This document shows, in pieces, positions 1 through 5,002 of a stretch of 5,002 nt of DNA. The stretch is from Eubacteriales Family XIII. Incertae Sedis bacterium (GTDB taxonomy: Bacteria > Bacillota_A > Clostridia > Peptostreptococcales > Anaerovoracaceae). The stretch lies in contig JAITHG010000161.1 in assembly GCA_031280075.1 (NCBI GenBank), positions 1-5,002 on the forward strand, read 5' to 3'. Positions within the stretch are counted from its first letter, which is position 1; each line of letters starts with the position of its first letter. The position numbers and the translations under genes are program-made. Below the pieces are notes generated by a model. It saw only the letters and a program-made list of their open reading frames with translations. It had not been told where the DNA came from and searched no databases.

Positions 1-8
1 TTGGGGTC

Positions 9-14
9 AGGAGG
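9..14 (+). promoter_or_regulatory. Shine-Dalgarno site of the unknown plus-strand gene
   Basis: A perfect AGGAGG lies 6 nt before the ATG at 21-23. It fixes the start of the plus-strand gene and is the main sign that this gene is real and not a shadow of an opposite-strand frame. The site sits inside a short direct repeat: GGTCAGG occurs at 5-11 and again at 13-19. The promoter, if there is one, lies left of the window. Confidence 0.8.
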
Positions 15-20
15 TCAGGC

Positions 21-836
21 ATGGGAGATGTACCAAATCTACGGGGATTGACCCAGTATCACAGGGGCAGAAACGGCTGCATTGACGACGTGTTTCGGCG
101 GGGGCAGATCGACGCGGAGGCGGAGGTTTCGCGCCTTCTTTGTGTCGCGCGCGCCGCAGGCTTCCTGCGGGAGGGCGCGGACTGGGTTGCGGAGGAAGTC
201 CGGCAGCTCGCCGGGCTCGGCTTTGCGGGCAGGCTCTGCTGGGATCTCCCGCCCGAGGTCATCACGATGGACGACCTCATCTTCGAGGCGGACAAGTACC
301 GCGACCGCGGCACGCCCCGGACCAACAGCGACAGCTGCATCTGGCGCCCGGACGAGCGGGCGGGCTGCATCACGCGCGCGCAGTGGGACGGTCCCTCGCG
401 CCCGCCCGGCATCCGCCTCGCGGTCTTTCGAGCCCGCGCCGACGACCCCGAGCAGGAATCCACGGCAGATCCCGTGCTGTTTGCGCTCGGCGCGCCTTAC
501 GAGGAACAGCTGCAAACCGCACAGCGCTACATGGAACAGTTCGAGAAAGCCTATGCAGACTTCACGCTGGAGCCGCTGACGCACAAAGGCGTCTGCTCCC
601 TGCTGCTGGCCGACCGCGTCCTCGGCGTACCCGCCGAAGAACGCATCCTGTCGCGCGGCTTCCTGCGCGTGCAGTACGGCTGGTGGCAGCTCTACGGCAA
701 CGCGGACATGCCCCGCTGCGGCTCGATCACGCTCAGCAACGACTGGTTCATCATGAACGAGTCCGCCGGGCATCCCTACCCGAACGACGGCATCGGGCTG
801 TCCATAGGCATCCGAACGCAAAACAGCTGCCCCTAG
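21..836 (+). CDS. Hypothetical protein, 271 aa, family not recognised
   Basis: I do not recognise this protein. The ATG at 21 follows a perfect AGGAGG with 6-nt spacing, and the frame stays open to TAG at 834-836. The composition looks like a soluble cytoplasmic protein: there is no signal peptide and no membrane segment. Residues 31-66 look helical and are rich in Ala, Glu and Arg. Residues 77-92 form an acidic stretch (DLPPEVITMDDLIFEADKY region). Residues 157-182 look like a second amphipathic helix. Residues 214-265 are rich in aromatics and glycine (GWW at 220-222; W242), like a beta-rich C-terminal domain. Eight cysteines are scattered (20, 41, 73, 106, 116, 192, 233, 270) with no CxxC pair, so no zinc or iron-sulfur motif can be argued. 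The gene converges on the ABC operon and overlaps its last gene by 4 nt, so it is not part of that operon. An opposite-strand frame also runs through this region but has no credible protein features. Confidence 0.75.
   Translation: MGDVPNLRGLTQYHRGRNGCIDDVFRRGQIDAEAEVSRLLCVARAAGFLREGADWVAEEVRQLAGLGFAGRLCWDLPPEVITMDDLIFEADKYRDRGTPRTNSDSCIWRPDERAGCITRAQWDGPSRPPGIRLAVFRARADDPEQESTADPVLFALGAPYEEQLQTAQRYMEQFEKAYADFTLEPLTHKGVCSLLLADRVLGVPAEERILSRGFLRVQYGWWQLYGNADMPRCGSITLSNDWFIMNESAGHPYPNDGIGLSIGIRTQNSCP
833..836. other. Shared CTAG: overlapping stop codons of convergent genes
   Basis: The palindrome CTAG gives TAG on the plus strand (834-836), ending the unknown gene, and TAG on the minus strand (835-833), ending the second permease. 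The genes therefore overlap tail to tail by 4 nt. No strong hairpin followed by a T-run is visible on either side, so no intrinsic terminator can be placed here. Confidence 0.9.
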
Positions 837-1843
837 ACACCTTCCGTGCTGTGTACCGGATCTCTGCCCTCTTCCGGCTTGTCCGCATCGTCGTCCGGCA
901 CGACGACCTTCCGCTGGCTGCGCCGGTTTGCTACGATGGTGGCGAACAGGATCAGCAGCAACAGCAGACCTTCGACCGACTGGGACACCTCCGTCTCGGG
1001 ATGCCCGATGATCGCCAGTCCGTTCACGACGATCGTGATGGTGAACGAGCCTAGGATGACTTTGTACATGCGGGCGGTGATGCCGCCCGTCACGAGCACG
1101 CCGCCGAGGAAGACCGCCATCGCGACCTTCATCTCCGTGAACGAGCCCATCGTCTGGCTCGTGCCACCGACCGTCAGGATGGAGAAGATCGATGCCACGC
1201 CGGACATCATGCCGGAGAGGCCGAACGCCACCACCTTCATGAGGTCGACACGGATGCCGACAAAGCGCGCCACCACCTCGTTTTCTCCGATCGCCTGGCT
1301 GCTCCGCCCCACCCTCGTGAATTCGAAGAGGTAGTACATGATTGCCAGGATTACAAGAAAGATGAGGATCTTGTTGGCAGGCTGGTTCATCCAGTAGAGG
1401 TCGGGCGAGATGTAGGACACGTAGACCCGCACCTGGATCCACTTGACGATGCCCCGCACACCGATGAGCATCGCGAGCGTCAGCATGAAGGAAGGCACTT
1501 TGAGCTTCGCCACGATCAGCCCGTTGACGATGCCGAACAGCAGACCGACGAGGACGGCGGCGGGAATCATCAGATAGGGGGCGTGGAGCTGCTCCGAGAC
1601 CCACATGCCCAGCACGCCAGAAAGGGCGAGGTTGACCCCGACCGAGAGGTCGATCGAACCCTGTGCCACCACAAAGAGCATGCCGCTGCCGATGAGGATG
1701 ATGGTCATGGACTGGTCGATGAGCAGGTTGAGGTTGAAGGGCGAGAGCATGTTCCCGCCGCTCTGCACCGTGAAGAAGAGCAGCACGACCGCAAAAGCGA
1801 TGACCGGCACGATGTCCTGGATCCGGAATTGTATTTTTTTCAT
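833..1843 (-). CDS. Sugar-type ABC transporter permease, RbsC family (second permease)
   Basis: This is an inner-membrane channel subunit of a CUT2-class (ribose/galactose-like) ABC importer, 336 aa, close to the usual family length. About eight to ten hydrophobic segments are visible, including 11-25, 47-60, 70-82, 91-112, 117-132, 158-174, 202-222, 240-255, 262-280 and 291-305. Family landmarks are well kept: DLSVG at 65-69, the NGLIVAKLKVPSFMLTLAM stretch at 107-125, the IGENEVVARFVGI loop at 185-197 expected to contact the ATPase, and the glycine-rich FLGGVLVTGG at 245-254. The tail from 307 to 336 is hydrophilic and acidic (VPDDDADKPEEG). The start at 1843 is supported by a GAGGTG site 5 nt upstream and by the ATGA overlap with the ATPase gene. 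It is the last gene of the operon, and its TAG stop overlaps the stop of the convergent plus-strand gene. The substrate cannot be read from the sequence. Confidence 0.93.
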   Translation of the reverse strand: MKKIQFRIQDIVPVIAFAVVLLFFTVQSGGNMLSPFNLNLLIDQSMTIILIGSGMLFVVAQGSIDLSVGVNLALSGVLGMWVSEQLHAPYLMIPAAVLVGLLFGIVNGLIVAKLKVPSFMLTLAMLIGVRGIVKWIQVRVYVSYISPDLYWMNQPANKILIFLVILAIMYYLFEFTRVGRSSQAIGENEVVARFVGIRVDLMKVVAFGLSGMMSGVASIFSILTVGGTSQTMGSFTEMKVAMAVFLGGVLVTGGITARMYKVILGSFTITIVVNGLAIIGHPETEVSQSVEGLLLLLILFATIVANRRSQRKVVVPDDDADKPEEGRDPVHSTEGV

Positions 1844-3345
1844 ATCATCACCTCGATCACCGACTGTTCCGTAAAGGATGCCCCGCGTTCGATGCGCCGC
1901 ACCTGCCTGCCGTCCTTCATGACGATCAGGTTGTCCGCCATCCCGATGACCTCCGTCAGTTCGTCGGAGATCAGCACCATCGCGATGCCCTGCTCCTTTG
2001 CCTCCTTCATCAGCTGATAAATGTAGGCCTTCACGCCGACATCCACGCCGCGCGTCGGGCAGTCGAGGATGAGCACGTCGAGATCCTTGGCCAGCCAGCG
2101 CCCGAGGTTGACCTTCTGCTTGTTGCCGCCGGAGAGCGCATCTATGTTCTGGGCGTAACCCGTCGTCTTGACAGAGAGCTTGTCAATCATTTCGCTTGAA
2201 AGCCGCTTCAGCTTTCGAGGTGACAGGAAGTCGAGGGCTGCTTTCAGGATGCCAAGCGACGGGAGCGTGGCGTTGTCGATGATGCGCGCATGGAGCATGA
2301 GCGCCTCGTTGTCCCTGTCTTTAGGAACGTATGCCATCTTCTGCCGGAGCGCCGCAGGGCCGTCCTTGACGGCAGCGCCCGTCCCCGCAAGTGTGACGCG
2401 CCCCGCCTGCAGCTTTGCGAGCCCGAAGAGCGCCTTGCCGACAGAATGGATGCCCGAGTCGCTCAGACCGCAGAAGCCGAGGATCTCGCCCCGGTGCACA
2501 TCGAAGGAGAGATCTTCAATCTCGCCCGCGACCGTCAGGTTGTCCGCCTTGAGGACGACTTCGTCCCGGTAGTCCGGGGCGAGGTCAGCCCGGTAGTAGT
2601 CCCCGCTGATCTCGCGCCCCACCATCATGTAGCGGATCTGTTCGGCGGAGGTCTCCGAGGTGCGCACGTCTCCGACCACTTCGCCGTCGCGCAGCACCGT
2701 GATGCTGTCAGCGATGGCGACCATCTCGTCGATGTCGTGGGTGATCACAATGACCGACCGCCCCATCTCCTTGAATCGCTCCATGATGCTGTAGAGCTTG
2801 TTCCGGTTGTTCAGGGAAAGGGACTGGGTGATCTCATCGAGCAGCAGGATGTCAGGGTCGACCGACAGCGCGCGCGCCAGCTCGATGATCTTGTTGTGTT
2901 CGATCGTTCCGGAGGGCATGGCGTTCGTGCCCAGTTCCGGGAGACCCCATTTTTCCAGGACGGCGTTCGCCTCCTCGCGCAGCAGCTTCCGGTTGATGAC
3001 ACCGCCTTTCGTAAACCGATCCAGTCTGCCGAGGTACATGTTGATGCCCACGGGCAGCTTGTCGATGACACCCAGCTCCTGCATGACCATAGCGATGCCG
3101 GCGCGGTTTGCGTCGAGCGGCGAGGCAGGGCTGTAAGGTCTGCCCTTGACAGACATCTCGCCCGCGTCATGCCCGTAGATCCCGGCGATCTGCGAAAGCA
3201 GCGTGGACTTGCCCGAACCGTTCTCGCCGATCAGCCCCTTGATCTCGCCGGGGCGCAGCGTGAAATCGATATTGACGTTTGCCTTCGTCGATCCAAAGCT
3301 CTTGTAGAGCCCCCTGATTTCCAGGAGGTTTTTCTGTTCGCTCAT
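1840..3345 (-). CDS. Sugar-type ABC transporter ATP-binding protein, RbsA family, tandem nucleotide-binding domains
   Basis: This is the cytoplasmic motor of the importer, 501 aa, the normal length for RbsA/MglA-type fused ATPases. Domain 1 (about 7-245) has a canonical Walker A (GENGSGKST, 40-48), Q-loop Gln89, Walker B ILLLDE (166-171, with catalytic Glu171) and H-loop His203. Its ABC signature is lost: the ungapped position of the family's LSVGQ reads GTIEH (146-150). Domain 2 (about 262-500) has a canonical signature LSGGNKQK (404-411), but its Walker A position reads GLSDSGIHS (293-301). Its Walker B reads VLILDC, with Cys429 where related proteins have Glu, followed by the family PTRGVDVG. 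The start is set at the MSEQKN methionine (3345). It overlaps the preceding TGA as ATGA and has an AAGGGGG site 7 nt upstream. The frame extends 20 codons further upstream, but those residues look like out-of-frame permease sequence. The family is certain; the sugar is not. Confidence 0.95.
   Translation of the reverse strand: MSEQKNLLEIRGLYKSFGSTKANVNIDFTLRPGEIKGLIGENGSGKSTLLSQIAGIYGHDAGEMSVKGRPYSPASPLDANRAGIAMVMQELGVIDKLPVGINMYLGRLDRFTKGGVINRKLLREEANAVLEKWGLPELGTNAMPSGTIEHNKIIELARALSVDPDILLLDEITQSLSLNNRNKLYSIMERFKEMGRSVIVITHDIDEMVAIADSITVLRDGEVVGDVRTSETSAEQIRYMMVGREISGDYYRADLAPDYRDEVVLKADNLTVAGEIEDLSFDVHRGEILGFCGLSDSGIHSVGKALFGLAKLQAGRVTLAGTGAAVKDGPAALRQKMAYVPKDRDNEALMLHARIIDNATLPSLGILKAALDFLSPRKLKRLSSEMIDKLSVKTTGYAQNIDALSGGNKQKVNLGRWLAKDLDVLILDCPTRGVDVGVKAYIYQLMKEAKEQGIAMVLISDELTEVIGMADNLIVMKDGRQVRRIERGASFTEQSVIEVMI
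1847..1854 (-). promoter_or_regulatory. Shine-Dalgarno of second permease, inside the ATPase gene
   Basis: Read on the minus strand this is GAGGTGAT. Its GAGGTG core lies 5 nt before the ATG at 1843-1841 and within the last codons of the ATPase gene. It supports the start of the second permease and, with the ATGA overlap at 1840-1843, suggests translational coupling. Confidence 0.7.
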
Positions 3346-4358
3346 TTCACCACCCCCTTCACCTTCCGCTGCCCGATGACACCGAAGACGATGAGGAAGA
3401 GGCACAGGGCGGCTTCCTGGAGGGTGCCGGACTCGACGTGCATCAGCGTGAGGCAGTTGAATACGGCGAAGAGCAGGAAGGAGCAGATAGGGACTGCGAT
3501 GATGACGTTGATCCGCTTCTGCATGATGTCTGCCAGCAGGGCGATGGCGAGCGGCTGGAAGATGAGGAAGATGCTCGTCAGCCCCGTCTTGACCGTGGTG
3601 TAGCCGGAATAGCTCTCCTGCAGGAAGGACGTGACACCGATCAGGATGCCGGTGATCAGCCCAACCCAGAGCAGCGTCTTTTTCAGGTTCACGCCGAGGG
3701 CGGTCGCGACTTTTTCGTTTCCGCCGATCGCGCGGATGTTGAAACCGATCGATGTTTTATTGAATAAAAAATAGACAAGGACGAGCCCCGCTGCCAGGAT
3801 GATCAGGCTGTGGGGCAGGTGGGCGAGGAACTGCAGCCCCTTGTCGAGCGGCTTTTCCACCAAGGGACCCGTGCGGGGGTTTGTCTTCAGGAACACAGAG
3901 ATGGCTTCATAGACCATGGCGAGGCTGATCCCCGCGATCCAGGACGGGATCTTCGTGAAGGCGAAGATGCAGAAATTGGCGAAGACGAGCACGGTGCCGA
4001 CGAGCACGCCGGCGAAGATCGCGCCCGCAAGCCCGTATTGATTTCCGAACACGCCGGTCGCGAAGGATCCGAGGACGACCACCGCGCCCCACGACAGGTC
4101 GGTGTAGCCGCAGGCGAAGAGGAAGGTCATCCCCCACGCCATGAAGGAGGGCCAGACCATCTGCCCCAGCAGCACCTTGATGTTGGTCCACCCGAGGAAG
4201 ACGCCGTGCGTCAGAATGTTGAACACGACGAAGATGACGGCGGTGACGGCGACCACACAGCCAGCGAAGAGCAAGGTGCGAGCCCGGTCGCTGCGAGCCC
4301 GCCGCCCCTCCCCTTCCGGAGGGGCGGCTTCGGGCTGCATTGCATTTGTGAAGATCAT
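3342..4358 (-). CDS. Sugar-type ABC transporter permease, RbsC family (first, divergent permease)
   Basis: This is an inner-membrane channel subunit predicted to pair with the second permease, 338 aa. It has an N-terminal hydrophilic extension (1-28, rich in Pro, Glu and Arg), then about nine or ten hydrophobic segments, including 29-49, 68-83, 88-104, 110-135, 141-156, 184-199, 228-247, 261-277, 284-303 and 314-330. Recognisable landmarks are GYTDLSWG at 84-91 (the family's DLSVG, with Trp for Val) and the AIGGNEKVATALGVN loop at 210-224 expected to contact the ATPase. The usual glycine-rich LGG segment near the C-terminus is absent: the corresponding place reads IALLADIMQKRIN (272-284). The start at 4358 has an AGAGGAG site 4 nt upstream. 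An in-frame ATG at residue 7 is a less likely alternative. A strong inverted repeat lies within codons 8-21. The gene follows the binding-protein gene by 10 nt and overlaps the ATPase gene by 4 nt. Confidence 0.92.
   Translation of the reverse strand: MIFTNAMQPEAAPPEGEGRRARSDRARTLLFAGCVVAVTAVIFVVFNILTHGVFLGWTNIKVLLGQMVWPSFMAWGMTFLFACGYTDLSWGAVVVLGSFATGVFGNQYGLAGAIFAGVLVGTVLVFANFCIFAFTKIPSWIAGISLAMVYEAISVFLKTNPRTGPLVEKPLDKGLQFLAHLPHSLIILAAGLVLVYFLFNKTSIGFNIRAIGGNEKVATALGVNLKKTLLWVGLITGILIGVTSFLQESYSGYTTVKTGLTSIFLIFQPLAIALLADIMQKRINVIIAVPICSFLLFAVFNCLTLMHVESGTLQEAALCLFLIVFGVIGQRKVKGVVK
3353..3359 (-). promoter_or_regulatory. Shine-Dalgarno of the ATPase gene
   Basis: The minus strand reads AAGGGGG here, 7 nt before the ATG at 3345-3343. 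The site lies inside the last codons of the first permease gene. It decides the start of the ATPase in favour of MSEQKN over the longer open frame that begins at 3405. Confidence 0.7.
4296..4336. repeat. GC-rich inverted repeat inside the first permease gene
   Basis: GCCGCCCCTCC at 4301-4311 and GGAGGGGCGGC at 4318-4328 are perfect 11-bp complements around a 6-nt loop. The stem can extend by 5 more pairs, AGCCC (4296-4300) with GGGCT (4332-4336), across a 3-nt TTC bulge. It lies in frame within codons 8-21 of the permease and encodes a Pro/Glu/Gly/Arg-rich stretch before the first membrane segment. In the operon transcript it would form a very stable hairpin just after the binding-protein gene. 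No T-run follows, so it is not an ordinary intrinsic terminator. Confidence 0.75.
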
Positions 4359-4362
4359 CGGA

Positions 4363-4370
4363 CTCCTCTT
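4363..4370 (-). promoter_or_regulatory. Shine-Dalgarno of the first permease, overlapping the binding-protein stop
   Basis: The minus strand reads AAGAGGAG, ending 4 nt before the ATG at 4358-4356. Its first two bases belong to the TAA stop (4371-4369) of the binding-protein gene, so termination of one gene and initiation of the next occur at nearly the same place. The spacing is a little short but acceptable. Confidence 0.7.
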
Positions 4371-5002
4371 ACTTGCCGTTCGCTTTCAGGATGGCATCGA
4401 CCGTGAACGCGTTTGCGATCGCTTCCACATAGGACTCATAGGTCACGTCCGGGTTGAACCGGAAGCAGAGGTTCTTGATCATGTCCGGCGTGACGGGCTT
4501 TGCGCCCTCCGCGAGGAACACTTCGATGTAGGCATCCACGTTGTCGGGCGTGACGAGCGAGGTCGGGACGGCGAAGAACGGCGCATTACCGTCCCCATCC
4601 TTGATGGGATGCCCGTCGAGCATGTTCTGGACGAGGGTCGGTCCGATGTTGCAGGCGAAGGTGGTGCCGCCGGATCCCGCCGCAATCTTCCCTTCCTTGA
4701 TGAGGGGGGCAGAACCGGCATTGACGGCGGACAGGTAGGCCTTGCAGTCCTTGATGCCGAGCGTGTCCATCGCGGTGAACGTGCCTTCCGTGTAATCGCC
4801 CACCATGATGTAGACCGCGTCGACATCCTTGGCGGACTGGAACATGTTGGTCGCCTTCTGGAGGGCTTCGCTGTTGTCCGTGCAGCGCTCCTCTGCGACG
4901 ATCTTGCCGCCCGCTTCCTCAAAGCCCGCGTGGAAGCCCTTGGAGCGGTTGTCCATGTTGAGGTCGCCGATGTTGCCGCCGATGATGCACGCCGTGCGCG
5001 CG
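4369..5002 (-). CDS. Sugar-type ABC transporter substrate-binding protein, RbsB-like, N-terminus missing
   Basis: This is an extracytoplasmic ligand receptor of the importer. Only the last 210 residues are visible. The gene enters from the right edge in frame at 5001, so the signal peptide and first lobe lie outside the window. The in-frame ATG at 4956 is internal, because upstream codons continue the fold (IIGGNIGDLNMDNRSKGF). The visible part fits a type I periplasmic-binding fold (Peripla_BP_4-like). NRSKGFHAGF has Arg at visible residue 19, where RbsB-type proteins carry a ligand-contacting Arg. VYIMVGDYTEGTFTAM has Asp69 at the position of the usual ND pair. Asn94 sits roughly where RbsB has a ligand-binding Asp. 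Five cysteines (5, 40, 86, 117, 179) are many for an exported protein of this family. A DGDGN loop occurs at 135-139. The C-terminal 30 residues beyond the core look helical. The ligand is unknown. It precedes the permease genes, the common order in such operons. Confidence 0.9.
   Translation of the reverse strand, partial: ARTACIIGGNIGDLNMDNRSKGFHAGFEEAGGKIVAEERCTDNSEALQKATNMFQSAKDVDAVYIMVGDYTEGTFTAMDTLGIKDCKAYLSAVNAGSAPLIKEGKIAAGSGGTTFACNIGPTLVQNMLDGHPIKDGDGNAPFFAVPTSLVTPDNVDAYIEVFLAEGAKPVTPDMIKNLCFRFNPDVTYESYVEAIANAFTVDAILKANGK

Noticed and set aside
856..877. Possible hairpin CCGGA/TCCGG after the plus-strand stop
   Set aside because: The stem is only 5 bp with a 12-nt loop and no T-run follows, so it is not credible as a terminator.
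140..1054. Plus-strand frame of 304 codons overlapping the unknown gene
   Set aside because: It is out of frame with the gene that has the AGGAGG site, runs antisense into the permease gene, and its sequence is Arg/Ala/His/Pro-rich.
39..1604. Long open frame of 521 codons on the minus strand
   Set aside because: It overlaps the permease gene in another frame and runs antisense to the plus-strand gene. Its product is an Arg/Ala/His-rich low-complexity sequence typical of GC-rich shadow frames.
1834..1840. Run of seven T (A on the minus strand) at the start of the second permease
   Set aside because: It simply encodes Lys-Lys-Ile after the start codon. Slippage is conceivable, but nothing in the sequence points to programmed frameshifting.
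3346..3405. 20-codon N-terminal extension of the ATPase
   Set aside because: It overlaps the end of the permease gene by a further 60 nt, and its residues are not ABC-like. The internal ATG at 3345 has a good Shine-Dalgarno and the usual ATGA overlap.
2290..3603. Long open frame of 437 codons on the plus strand
   Set aside because: It is antisense to the ATPase gene, whose motifs are unmistakable. The predicted protein is Asp/Val/Arg-rich with no domain and no good ribosome binding site that I could see.
3752..3778. Short AT-rich patch within the first permease gene
   Set aside because: It encodes an ordinary Phe/Asn/Lys stretch at the end of a membrane segment. No convincing promoter pair or insertion boundary is visible.

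Overview
The window is about 60% GC and almost entirely coding. It holds most of one sugar-type ABC transporter operon on the minus strand, covering about positions 833 to 5002, and one unrecognised gene on the plus strand at 21-836. The genes have strong purine-rich ribosome binding sites and tight ATGA start/stop overlaps. The transporter proteins resemble carbohydrate importers from anaerobic, host-associated bacteria, such as GC-rich Bacillota (the Selenomonas type) or Synergistota. That placement is an impression from protein style only and is weak.

The minus-strand operon is transcribed from right to left. In order it encodes the C-terminal two thirds or so of a periplasmic-binding-protein-like substrate-binding protein (4369-5002, cut by the window edge), a first RbsC-type permease (3342-4358), a double-domain RbsA-type ATPase (1840-3345), and a second RbsC-type permease (833-1843). 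The first junction is a 10-nt gap in which the stop codon touches the next Shine-Dalgarno. The other two junctions are 4-nt ATGA overlaps, so the genes are probably translationally coupled. Together they would form a CUT2-class importer in which the binding protein delivers ligand to a heterodimeric membrane channel powered by one fused tandem ATPase. Nothing in the window identifies the ligand: no kinase, isomerase or regulator is present.

The left end carries a 271-residue plus-strand gene of unknown function with an excellent AGGAGG site. It runs head-on into the operon. Its TAG stop and the TAG stop of the last permease share the palindrome CTAG at 833-836, so the two coding regions overlap by 4 nt with no terminator between them.

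The points most worth a second look are four. The ATPase departs from consensus almost entirely in one of its two composite ATP sites. A perfect 11-bp GC-rich inverted repeat is embedded in the N-terminal coding region of the first permease. The first permease lacks the glycine-rich segment that the second keeps. The plus-strand protein is unrecognised. I see no CRISPR array, RNA gene, transposon or complete novel system, and no gene-free stretch of more than 300 bases.
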